Shown here: one piece after another, positions 7,007 to 14,185 of the stretch | Layout of the letters: every line of letters starts with the position of its first letter | Position numbering within the stretch: position 1 is the first letter of the stretch | Origin: JAZKFT01 sp043760535 | Lineage (GTDB): Bacteria; Bacteroidota; Bacteroidia; Chitinophagales; Chitinophagaceae | Length of the DNA: 14,185 bases | NCBI GenBank assembly: GCA_043760535.1 | Contig: JAYUOV010000141.1 | Location: 1-14,185, forward strand | Direction: 5' to 3' | Notes under the pieces: generated by a model | The model's input: the letters and a program-made list of their open reading frames with translations, nothing else | Told to the model about the DNA's origin: nothing | Databases searched by the model: none | Translations under genes and position numbers: made by a program

Positions 7007-7344
7007 CCTATTCGTTTTTTGCTATTTGTGCTTTTACAAAATGGGTATTTGTAAAAAGTAAATGGTTGTACGTAAAGTTAAATGATGAAACACCGCAAAA
7101 TGGTAAGTATTCATTTTAATATACCTCCCTACTGGATTTTTATTACGCCTTTCCCCTCAAAGTAAGAACGGGTGTTAACCTACAGATTATCTCAGAAATT
7201 ACACCAGAAAAAGCGGCTGTGTATATCGATTTAACCAAAAATGAATGGTATTTAAAAGGTAAAGATGGCACATCAACTATTACGAAACTGACATTTCATG
7301 ATGATTATAGTTCCTGCTACTATTTTGCAGCTGTTTTTATGTAA
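7007..7344 (+). pseudogene. Decayed partial copy of the gene at 4293
   Basis: Translating from 7018 gives FAICAFTKWVFVKSKW and onward, aligning without gaps to residues 50-142 of the 4293 product. By hand count about 65 of 93 positions are identical, including TPQNGKYSF, AFPLKVRT, and KLTF. An in-frame TAA replaces Lys83 of the intact protein. Homology fades after about 7300 and the frame ends at a TAA at 7342-7344. There is no start codon, signal peptide or C-terminal domain, so it is truncated at both ends. It fills the gap between the 6269 gene and the 3' end of lptD and leaves no other gene in this stretch. Confidence 0.85.
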
Positions 7345-7349
7345 TACTT

Positions 7350-10103
7350 TTATAAAATAGATTGGAAAGTCCTTGTTCTGTTAATTTTTAAATCTCTGAG
7401 AATACCGCTTTTTGGGCTGATATTAATATTGAAAGATGGAAATAAACCTACTGGCGTAACGTTGATAGACAGTTGCCAGCAATGCATCTCCCTACTAACA
7501 AACATCGAAAACTGTTCTATGCTTAGCTTCTGAGCATCTACAAAACCAGAACCTCCAATTTTCCATTTTGGCGATAGGCTAAAATCGCCGCTGAGGTTAA
7601 GATTGGCTGTAGCAATGGAGGTAAAGCCACTAAAGTCTGGCTTTGGCTGCTTGGATATGTTTAGCGAAAAAGAAATGCTAGCACTCCATGGAATATCAAA
7701 ATCGGTAAACTCGGCAGGGTGGTTTCTTATATACTCCTGCTGTTGAAAATCTTCGTCAGGGTTGTAATAGTCATCTTCTTTGTGTTTTTCTTCTTCTTCC
7801 TTCTTTTTATCGTCTTTCTTTTTGCTTTGTATGCTGGTGCTAATACTAAGGCTGGCATTATTAATATTGCCTAGTTTAAACTGTTCTCCATTCCAGGCAT
7901 ATTGCTTGGTACGCTGGCCAAATTTATTTTGCACATAAGGCATTAACGAAGTGCTGGCAGTAATATTTATTTTATCGAATAGGGTAGTACCCATGTAAAT
8001 GGAAATATCGCTCAGTTGGCATGTATCGCCTTGTGCAAAAAAATTATAGCCACTGTTGATGGTAATATTATCTACCAGTCTAATTTTCTTCGTAACCTTT
8101 CCAGTAGTATCGTTTTTATCTTTCACCTTGGCCTCTACTTGTTGGTTAATACCAAAACTTAAACCGCCAAACGGGCCCGGGGCAAAACCCACTCCGCCTG
8201 TAGTGGAGTTAAAACTGAGTTTGTTACCTAAAGTATCTACTTGTGTGTCGTAGTAAAATTTCTTTGTAAGGTCGGGTGTATAGTTAAGGCTAATATTAGG
8301 CCGTATGGTGTGGCGAATGGCTAACAGGTTTCCTTTCTTAAAATTAAATGTACCAAACATACCCGTTTGTATGCCTAGCGATGCACTTGCCTGGCGTTGG
8401 GCAAAAAATCCACGGGTTTGTAAAGTGTCTACCTTTTTTTTGCTGGCATTCCAGCTATTTATAATTTTTTGACCAAACCACCTTTCGGAAAAAGAAATAC
8501 CGGGAGATACCTGAAAAATACCCATCGAAGGCAGACTTAACGTAATGGGTATAGAATGGGTGGCGCCCCATTGTGCCGTATCGAGCAGGTGTTTTAGCAA
8601 CGATTTTTGGCCGTTTTTACCATATTTAATGGTGTCGTAAAAAGAAAACTGGTTCTGCAACTGGCCACTGTAAGAGATACCAAATTTTTCGTACCATTTT
8701 TCTTCGCCTATTCTTTCTTCTTTTTTAAATGGGAAAAAAGTAGTGGCATTAAAGTTAATGTTGGGTAAACCCAAGTTAAACAGGCGCCGGTTATTATTTT
8801 GGCTATGGGTGCCAGAAACTTGCAGGTTGTATTTTCCTTCTTCCCAGCTTTTAGAATATTGAATACTAGAGGTAAGGGTGTTGTCAACATTAAGTTGCGG
8901 GTTATTGGCCACATTTTGGTTGAATTTGGAACTGCTTACATTTACATTGGCCCCAAAAGTGGTGCCGGGTCTTGCTTTAGAATCCATGGAGTGGTTCCAG
9001 CCAAGGCTGTAAGTCTTGTTAATGCTAAAATCAGGATCCCCTTTAAAGTTAAATTTAGTACGCTGGTAGGTAAAATTTACGCCGCCACTATACCTGTAGC
9101 GCTTTCTATAAGTGGGTATTATGTTAAAGGTGTAGCCGCCGTAACTGTAAATATTGGCCCGGAAGGTAACATCTACATAATCGTTCAGCACTTTATAAAA
9201 GCCCAGCCCTTCTAGCCCATAACCAAAACTTTGCGTGGCCGAAAAAGAAGGTGCTAGCAAGCCGCTGTGCCTACCCTGGCTTAACGGAAAAATACCAAAA
9301 GGAATGCCAATGGGTATAGGAATGCCTTCTACTTCGGGGTAAGTAAGGCCACTATAAGCCCACTTATTATTTACCAGTTTCATTTTATTGGTTCTAAAGG
9401 CAAAGTGGGGTGTATCTAAGTTGCAGGTGGTAAATCTACCTTTTGAAGCAAAGTATTCATCGCCGGAAATTTTCTTAATTGTTTCGGCATATACAAACAT
9501 TTCGCCCTGCTTGGTCAGCGTTTTCTTGGTAAGTCCTTTTTGCGATTTCAGGTTGTAAAACATAGAGTCGCTTTCCGAAGTCATTTCGCCATCTTTCATA
9601 ACGGGGTTGCCAATGGTAAGGCCTGCTGTATCTTTTACCCCGTAAGCTTTTGCCACCTGTTTCTGGTTATCTATTTCTATTACCGCAGCGGTAATATCCA
9701 TTGTAGTGTATTTGGCATTGGCACTGCCATACAGGTAAAATTTCTTACCCGGAATATCTAACACGCCGCTGTCTTCGGCGGCGTAATCTATGGGCGATTC
9801 TAGGCTGTCTTTACTAATTTTATCAATGGTAAAACTATCTACCACCACAATGGTAGAATCCTTTTTTTTAAGACTATCGTTAAACGATATTGGTAAGACG
9901 GGTGTAATACTTTCTGAAGGAATTTTTGTAACAACGGTGTCAGTAAACAAAGAATTGGCAACTGTTTTTTTTGTTAAAGCCTTTTTAAAATTATTTTTTT
10001 GATTGGGCTGTGCCACCAATACCAACGTTATTAGCAGCAAAGAGAAAGTAAGCCCCATCTGTGCAAGTAGTTTTGCCCTATTTTTACGGTGGTTGAATCT
10101 CAT
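7350..10103 (-). CDS. lptD: Putative LPS-assembly outer-membrane protein LptD
   Basis: LptD forms the outer-membrane barrel that delivers LPS to the cell surface at the end of the Lpt bridge. The chosen ATG at 10103 gives 917 residues; a TTG four codons upstream is less likely. After a signal peptide (hydrophobic LTFSLLLITLVLVAQ), a Ser/Thr/Asp-rich tether leads to an OstA/LptA-like beta-jellyroll at about residues 105-240, with FYLYGSANAKYTTMDITA and the hallmark GRFTTCNLDTPHFAFR. The remaining 670 residues have the alternating pattern of a large beta barrel, with motifs seen in Bacteroidota LptD such as RHTIRPNISLNYTPD and FDIPWSASISFSLN. A Lys/Glu/Asp-rich stretch at about 761-786 is probably an extramembrane loop. 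Length is in the usual 800-950 range. It is divergent from the amidase gene across a short promoter region. Partner genes lptA/B/C/E are not in the window. Confidence 0.92.
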   Translation of the reverse strand: MRFNHRKNRAKLLAQMGLTFSLLLITLVLVAQPNQKNNFKKALTKKTVANSLFTDTVVTKIPSESITPVLPISFNDSLKKKDSTIVVVDSFTIDKISKDSLESPIDYAAEDSGVLDIPGKKFYLYGSANAKYTTMDITAAVIEIDNQKQVAKAYGVKDTAGLTIGNPVMKDGEMTSESDSMFYNLKSQKGLTKKTLTKQGEMFVYAETIKKISGDEYFASKGRFTTCNLDTPHFAFRTNKMKLVNNKWAYSGLTYPEVEGIPIPIGIPFGIFPLSQGRHSGLLAPSFSATQSFGYGLEGLGFYKVLNDYVDVTFRANIYSYGGYTFNIIPTYRKRYRYSGGVNFTYQRTKFNFKGDPDFSINKTYSLGWNHSMDSKARPGTTFGANVNVSSSKFNQNVANNPQLNVDNTLTSSIQYSKSWEEGKYNLQVSGTHSQNNNRRLFNLGLPNINFNATTFFPFKKEERIGEEKWYEKFGISYSGQLQNQFSFYDTIKYGKNGQKSLLKHLLDTAQWGATHSIPITLSLPSMGIFQVSPGISFSERWFGQKIINSWNASKKKVDTLQTRGFFAQRQASASLGIQTGMFGTFNFKKGNLLAIRHTIRPNISLNYTPDLTKKFYYDTQVDTLGNKLSFNSTTGGVGFAPGPFGGLSFGINQQVEAKVKDKNDTTGKVTKKIRLVDNITINSGYNFFAQGDTCQLSDISIYMGTTLFDKINITASTSLMPYVQNKFGQRTKQYAWNGEQFKLGNINNASLSISTSIQSKKKDDKKKEEEEKHKEDDYYNPDEDFQQQEYIRNHPAEFTDFDIPWSASISFSLNISKQPKPDFSGFTSIATANLNLSGDFSLSPKWKIGGSGFVDAQKLSIEQFSMFVSREMHCWQLSINVTPVGLFPSFNINISPKSGILRDLKINRTRTFQSIL

Positions 10104-10112
10104 AAATGTTTT

Positions 10113-10120
10113 CAAAAGTA
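10113..10120 (-). promoter_or_regulatory. Candidate -7 box for lptD
   Basis: On the minus strand TACTTTTG matches the Bacteroidota TAnnTTTG element exactly and ends 9 bp before the chosen lptD ATG, implying a very short 5' leader. No convincing TTG or TTTG at the -33 position was found, so the call rests on the -7 element alone. Confidence 0.35.
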
Positions 10121-10192
10121 ACGTGATTGGAGAAACCCTAAAGTGTTGAATCGTTAAAAACTTAAATACGGATGTTAAAAAGTACCTTTATT

Positions 10193-11152
10193 ATGAAATT
10201 TACCCTGTTGCTGGCCATCATTTTTTGTATAGCAGATGTAAGTGCACAGCGGCCTCCACTACAAACAATTATACTAGACCCTGGGCATGGCGGTGCCGAC
10301 CCTGGTGCAATTGGTAAATATAGTACAGAGGCACAATGTGCATTGGCCATTAGTTTTAAAATTAGAGACTTACTGGCGCAAGAAATGCCAAATGTAAAAG
10401 TGTTGATGACTAGAGAAAAGGACGAACTGCCCGGAGGTAGCCGTAGCAAGGATGCAGCACTTAAATATCGGGCTAATTTTGCCAATGAAAATAAAGGTGA
10501 CCTGTTTTTGTGCATCCACTTAAATTCTGCAAACCCACGTTACGGCAGGCGTTTAGACGGTTATCGTACCGAAATTTATAATGTATTTACTGGTAAAGGA
10601 AAAAAGAAGAAAAAAATAACAAAAACCCGTGAAGTGCCCATTTATACAAAATATAGATTGCCGCATGAAGAGCAAGCACATGGTACCGAAACCTATATAT
10701 GGGCGGCCAATAAGGGTGGCAGTAAAGTAAATGCAGTTGAGGCTACCGAAGGTAAAGCAGAGGAGGGGTTAACAGATTCTGCTTACCAAGCAGAATTAAA
10801 TTCAATAGAACACAAAATTTTAATTGGGCGCTATACACAGTATTTTTTTAAAAAAAGCTACAACCTAGCTACATTTTGCGAAGAAGAATTTATAAAAGCT
10901 GGTCGTAAAAGCCGTGGTGTAATGCAGCGAAACGAAAAAGGTATATGGGTATTACAGGCAACGGGCATGCCCAGTATTTTGGTAGAAACCGGTTTCATCA
11001 GCGATTTGGAAGAAGAAGAATACCTAAACAGTGAAAAGGGGCAGATGGAAGTAGCCGCCAACATTGTTACTGCTGTAAAACGCTATAGAGAACTCCTAGA
11101 ATCGAACACAAAAAATGCGGTAGCCGTGCCAGTAGGGAATGTAAAAAATTAG
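10193..11152 (+). CDS. N-acetylmuramoyl-L-alanine amidase (Amidase_3)
   Basis: This zinc amidase cleaves the bond between N-acetylmuramic acid and L-alanine in peptidoglycan, acting in the periplasm. The ATG at 10193 starts a compact signal peptide (MKFTLLLAIIFCIADVSAQ); an in-frame ATG at 10172 would add seven residues. Numbering from 10172, the Amidase_3 signatures are LDPGHGG with zinc ligand H39, the STEAQ segment with E53, the CIHLNS motif with H116, and the SILVETGFISD motif with catalytic E272. All are intact. Between residues about 130 and 215 lies an insertion with a lysine run (GKGKKKKKITKTRE) and the GTETY segment common in Bacteroidota members. Length (319-326) is normal for the single-domain form and no SPOR or LysM domain is present. 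It is divergent from lptD and converges on the 11184 gene with a 31-bp gap. Confidence 0.94.
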   Translation: MKFTLLLAIIFCIADVSAQRPPLQTIILDPGHGGADPGAIGKYSTEAQCALAISFKIRDLLAQEMPNVKVLMTREKDELPGGSRSKDAALKYRANFANENKGDLFLCIHLNSANPRYGRRLDGYRTEIYNVFTGKGKKKKKITKTREVPIYTKYRLPHEEQAHGTETYIWAANKGGSKVNAVEATEGKAEEGLTDSAYQAELNSIEHKILIGRYTQYFFKKSYNLATFCEEEFIKAGRKSRGVMQRNEKGIWVLQATGMPSILVETGFISDLEEEEYLNSEKGQMEVAANIVTAVKRYRELLESNTKNAVAVPVGNVKN

Positions 11153-11183
11153 CTTGCTATTGTGTTCAAATCTTTGTGGAGCT

Positions 11184-11822
11184 TTAGTTCGATTTATAAT
11201 CAAGAATTCTATATCCGCTCTTTGGCACTTCAAATTTAAAGGCAGGCACTGGGCTAAAAGTAACCTTCGTTGCACTGTATTTTACCTTCATAGTGCCATT
11301 TTGTACCTCGTATTCTAGTGCTACACCGGGTAAGCCCTTAAACTGGTACTCGTAACCTTTAATAGATGGATTAAGGTTAGAAGCATAATATACAGAAAAC
11401 TCCGTACCGTCCTTTAAAGTGCCAACGGCGTGTTTGCAGGGAAAACCAGCTACAGTTTGAGTATCGTTGGTAAATTTAAAAGTTACACCATCGTACTTAC
11501 GGTTATAATGTATCCAGTTTTCTGGCGTAAGGTTGATGATAAATTTCTGGTCGCCAGATTCTTTAAGAATTATGGCACTCGCATTTTTTCCATCGTAAAT
11601 AATGGTTTGGTTGAGTAATACACTTTTTAATTCGCTAAGGGCTTGGTTGGTTTTAAAAAAAACGGCTAGTGTAGCCCCATCAAAAATATCGGCCATTTCT
11701 GGCTGTTTGCTGGTGGTTATTACAGAAAGGTTGTACAGGATGGTGCCTTCCGCCATAACACGCTGGCTCTGTACCGAAATAAATAAAAATGAAAGGAGAA
11801 AAACGGAGATACTTTTTTTCAT
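11184..11822 (-). CDS. GLPGLI-family-like secreted protein
   Basis: The start at 11822 is preferred to the upstream ATG at 11858 because it begins a standard leader, MKKSISVFLLSFLFISVQSQ, giving 212 residues. The mature protein opens with EGTILYNLSV, carries VAGFPCKHAVGTLKDG at about 124-139 and FKGLPGVALEYE at 161-172. The last is a variant of the GLPGLI signature that names a Bacteroidota family of exported proteins of unknown role. The preceding 'TND-T--VAGF-CK-A' arrangement also fits that family. It is shorter than many GLPGLI members and has GLPGV in place of GLPGL. It lies downstream of yidC on the same strand, but a strong terminator between them argues for separate transcription. Function is unknown. 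Confidence 0.75.
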   Translation of the reverse strand: MKKSISVFLLSFLFISVQSQRVMAEGTILYNLSVITTSKQPEMADIFDGATLAVFFKTNQALSELKSVLLNQTIIYDGKNASAIILKESGDQKFIINLTPENWIHYNRKYDGVTFKFTNDTQTVAGFPCKHAVGTLKDGTEFSVYYASNLNPSIKGYEYQFKGLPGVALEYEVQNGTMKVKYSATKVTFSPVPAFKFEVPKSGYRILDYKSN

Positions 11823-11954
11823 AAGGTTAAGATGGCCAGATAAAAAACCATACTGCAATATAAGACGGATGGTTAAGGGAATGGGTGGCGAATAGCAATA
11901 CTTTTTTTTATTGGGCTTTGATGGTATTATAGGATTCTTAATGATGTTTATCTA

Positions 11955-11986
11955 TAAAAAATAAAGTCCCACCATTTGGCGGGACT
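11955..11986 (-). terminator. Rho-independent terminator of yidC
   Basis: Minus-strand RNA would fold AGUCCCGCC / GGUGGGACU around a 4-base AAAU loop (11965-11986), with one G-U wobble, followed by a T-rich tract TTATTTTTTAT (11954-11964). It starts 5 bp after the yidC stop codon. On the plus strand the wobble becomes an A-C mismatch, so the structure favours the minus direction. Confidence 0.85.
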
Positions 11987-11991
11987 GTATT

Positions 11992-13842
11992 TTATCTCTT
12001 GTTGTTTTTGTTTTTTAAATCCTGAACTTTTTTCTGGCTTTCCTGCATGGCTTCCAGTTTTTCCTGCCATTTAGATTTAGCTTTTGGCTTACTTTTATTT
12101 ACTGCCATTTGTGCCAATATTTTATCGTGGTCTATAATGTAATTATTAATTACAAACTGTATAGCCAGAGTAATAATGTTAGAAACAGTGTAGTACCAGG
12201 TAAGTGCCGATGGCATACTGTTAAACACGAACAGCATTACAAAAGGGAAAATATACGGCAGGTACTTCATCATTGGGTTATTCTGATCTGGTGTACTACT
12301 CATACTATACAGCGATATAAAAAAGCTGGTTATACATGCCATAAGCGAAAAAATACTTAGGTGACCATCTAATGCCCAACTTAACAATGGAATATTGGTA
12401 AATGTGATGGGATAATCGTACATACTTAAATCTGGAGCCCATAAAAAAGATTCGCCACGCAAGGCCATATAACTATTAAAAAATGCAAATAGAGCAAAGA
12501 AGATGGGAATCTGTAGCAATGCCGGAATACAGCCACCTAGAGGATTTACACCAGCCTGCTTAAACAGTTTCATCTGCTCCATGCTATATGCCTGCTGATC
12601 GTCACCCAGCTTAGCTTTTAGTACTTTTAGTTCCGGTTGCAACAACTTCATTTTAGCACCGCTTAGGTAACTTTTGTATGTAAGCGGCGATATTAACAAC
12701 CGGATAATAATGGTAAGCAACAGAATAGCCCAGCCGGTTTTGCCTCCCACCATTTTATCTAAAAATCCATAAACTGGCATTACAAAACCCTTATTGATGT
12801 ATTTTACAAAAGCCGTTACACCACTACCCAAATCCACAATATTGTGCATCTCGTTATCGTAGGCTTTTAGTAGTTTATATTCGTTAGGGCCATAATAGAG
12901 TTGTAAAGCGGTAGAAGTATTACTGGTAGCTGGTACCTGTATTCTGGCAGTAGTTTTCAAGGTTCCTACTTCGGCGCTTGAGTCTGTAGGTATGGTTAAA
13001 TCGGCGGTAACAGAATTAAAATTATTTTTAGCCAGCAATGTGGAATTAAAAAACTGCTGCTTAATGCCTACCCATTGTGTAGGCTTATCAAACTGTTGAT
13101 TAATGGGCTGCATGGCAGTAAAGTAATCAAACTCGTTTTCGGTACGGCAAACCAGTTTTTGCTGTTTTCTCTCGTAGCTTAAATCTTTTTGTTGCTGCCT
13201 TGCTTTTACCTGCCAGTTAATATTTAAAGCCTGCTTTTCAAGCAATTTATCGGCACCAGACAGGCTAATATTGGCATCCAATAGGTAATCATTCGACTTT
13301 ATTACAAAAGAGTGAGTTATAGATTTACCATCTTTAGAAGACAACTGGAAACTCAATGTTTGAGAACCATCCATTGTTTTATTAATAACCGCTTTATTAA
13401 AAAACAATTTATCGGTAGTGATGGTGCCGCCACCTGTATTAATGCCATAGCCAAACACATCGCCGGTAGCACCGCCCATTTTTACCAACAGGCTATCGGG
13501 GTCTTTATATTTTTTTAACTCCACCATTTTTAGCCAGCCGCCTTTGTTGCTAAAAGTTAGTTTCATCACATTATTATCCACTACTGTAAGCTCTTCGGCA
13601 CCATTTATGGCTTCGCCAAAATCGCCGGCCGCAGTAGAATCCTGAGCTTTTTTTACAAGGGCTACTTCTTGTGTTTGCTTTACAGAATCTACTTTTTTAA
13701 TAGTAAGTGCAGCTACAGAATCATCATAATGTTTCTTTTCTGCTGCATATTTTTTCTGATTGCTGCTGGTGTAAATGAAATAACCAAAAAACAATATTGC
13801 CAGCAATACAAAACCGATTACGGTATTACGATCAAATCCCAT
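11992..13842 (-). CDS. yidC: Membrane protein insertase YidC
   Basis: YidC inserts and folds inner-membrane proteins alone or with SecYEG. The 616-residue product has the Gram-negative architecture: TM1 at about 7-24 (VIGFVLLAILFFGYFIY), a periplasmic beta-supersandwich domain at about 85-335, and the conserved Oxa1-like core from about 345. In the core the hydrophilic-groove arginine is R381 (TIIIRLLISPLTYKS), followed by the cytoplasmic coiled hairpin (LLQPELKVLKAKLGDD), the signature NPLGGCIPALLQIPIFFALF at 433-452, and later TMs ending around 570. The C-terminal tail (about 577-616) is strongly basic and probably helical, consistent with ribosome contact. Nothing is missing. The usual neighbours such as rnpA are absent here, as is common in Bacteroidota. 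A TAnnTTTG box lies 20 bp upstream and a clear terminator follows. Confidence 0.97.
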   Translation of the reverse strand: MGFDRNTVIGFVLLAILFFGYFIYTSSNQKKYAAEKKHYDDSVAALTIKKVDSVKQTQEVALVKKAQDSTAAGDFGEAINGAEELTVVDNNVMKLTFSNKGGWLKMVELKKYKDPDSLLVKMGGATGDVFGYGINTGGGTITTDKLFFNKAVINKTMDGSQTLSFQLSSKDGKSITHSFVIKSNDYLLDANISLSGADKLLEKQALNINWQVKARQQQKDLSYERKQQKLVCRTENEFDYFTAMQPINQQFDKPTQWVGIKQQFFNSTLLAKNNFNSVTADLTIPTDSSAEVGTLKTTARIQVPATSNTSTALQLYYGPNEYKLLKAYDNEMHNIVDLGSGVTAFVKYINKGFVMPVYGFLDKMVGGKTGWAILLLTIIIRLLISPLTYKSYLSGAKMKLLQPELKVLKAKLGDDQQAYSMEQMKLFKQAGVNPLGGCIPALLQIPIFFALFAFFNSYMALRGESFLWAPDLSMYDYPITFTNIPLLSWALDGHLSIFSLMACITSFFISLYSMSSTPDQNNPMMKYLPYIFPFVMLFVFNSMPSALTWYYTVSNIITLAIQFVINNYIIDHDKILAQMAVNKSKPKAKSKWQEKLEAMQESQKKVQDLKNKNNKR

Positions 13843-13862
13843 GGTGTTTTATTAATTGGGTG

Positions 13863-13870
13863 CAAATGTA
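13863..13870 (-). promoter_or_regulatory. Candidate -7 box for yidC
   Basis: TACATTTG on the minus strand is an exact match to TAnnTTTG, 20 bp before the yidC ATG, leaving a plausible short 5' leader. No clear -33 element is seen. It lies in the 228-bp divergent region 13843-14070, which also contains the palindrome ATTTTATAAAAT (13960-13971) and two GTTAAC sites 29 bp apart (14004-14009, 14033-14038), any of which might bind a regulator. Confidence 0.4.
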
Positions 13871-14070
13871 GGGAGAACGGGTTGGGAATAGTTATTGGCT
13901 TATTAGCTCAAAAAACAAGCCAATTGTAACTGCCTGACAGGGTAGTATAATAAAATGCCATTTTATAAAATATTACAAACATTATGGGTCAGCATGGCAG
14001 AGGGTTAACAGTATTTATGCAATCGTTTAGCAGTTAACATCGTTATACCATCACAAAACGTATTTTTGAG

Positions 14071-14185
14071 ATGCAAAACAAATACAAAAACGACACTTTC
14101 GCCTTGGCAAATCATTTTGAACAACAGAAAAATATTAAGGCTGCTGGCTACACCACGGCCATAGCTGGTGCATTGCTCTTTTTAA
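14071..14185 (+). CDS. N-terminus of a membrane protein, cut by window edge
   Basis: An ATG at 14071 opens a frame that continues without a stop to the right edge, so only 38 residues are visible. They read MQNKYKNDTFALANHFEQQ, then a Lys-containing stretch, then the start of a hydrophobic segment (TTAIAGALLFL). A short charged cytoplasmic N-terminus followed by a membrane anchor would fit a TonB-like energy transducer or another anchored envelope protein, but too little is visible to choose. It is divergent from yidC. A TATTTTTG at 14061-14068 lies too close to the ATG to serve as its promoter if this start is right. Confidence 0.65.
   Translation, partial: MQNKYKNDTFALANHFEQQKNIKAAGYTTAIAGALLFL

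Noticed and set aside
8799..9215. Plus-strand open frame inside lptD
   Set aside because: It is antisense to well-supported LptD barrel sequence and has no leader, domain or promoter of its own.
11153..11183. Possible bidirectional terminator between the convergent amidase and GLPGLI-like genes
   Set aside because: No stem longer than about four base pairs and no adjacent T-tract on either strand.
14061..14068. TATTTTTG as a promoter box for the gene at 14071
   Set aside because: It fits TAnnTTTG, but ends two bases before the ATG, so transcription would begin inside or after the start codon.

Overview
The window looks like chromosome of a Bacteroidota member, plausibly of the Chitinophagales/Chitinophagaceae type. 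The grounds are an AT-rich sequence, start codons preceded by A/T-rich tracts instead of Shine-Dalgarno sites, TAnnTTTG promoter elements, a Bacteroidota-style LptD and YidC, a GLPGLI-like protein, and many small Sec-exported lipoproteins. No rRNA, tRNA, CRISPR array, transposase or phage gene was seen, so finer taxonomy is inference.

Left part (1-7349), all plus strand: an accessory block of exported proteins of mostly unknown function. It opens with the 3' portion of a leucine-rich-repeat plus LamG-like protein (open at the left edge). Next is a protein made of three more copies of the same LamG-like module; its signal peptide is out of frame by one base in an A8 tract right after the ATG. 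Then come a lipoprotein (3424), a secreted two-part protein (4293), two lipoproteins with near-identical leaders but unrelated bodies (5006, 5669), a doubtful small ORF (6078) and a secreted protein with two similar beta-rich halves (6269). The block ends in a decayed partial copy (7007-7344) of the 4293 gene. Duplication, leader reuse and decay suggest a fast-evolving surface or periplasmic repertoire. None of these genes points to a named pathway.

Right part (7350-14185): conserved cell-envelope genes. lptD (outer-membrane LPS transport) is on the minus strand, divergent from an N-acetylmuramoyl-L-alanine amidase across a gap of under 100 bp. The amidase converges on a GLPGLI-like secreted protein, which is followed upstream by yidC (inner-membrane insertase) with a clear intrinsic terminator. 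A 228-bp divergent region separates yidC from the start of a membrane protein cut by the right edge. This half handles envelope assembly: insertion of inner-membrane proteins, peptidoglycan cleavage and LPS delivery.

I did not find a convincing new multi-gene system. The observations most worth a second look are the A8 frameshift at the start of the triple-LamG gene, the LRR-LamG architecture with its cysteine ladder, and the duplication and decay history of the small secreted proteins.
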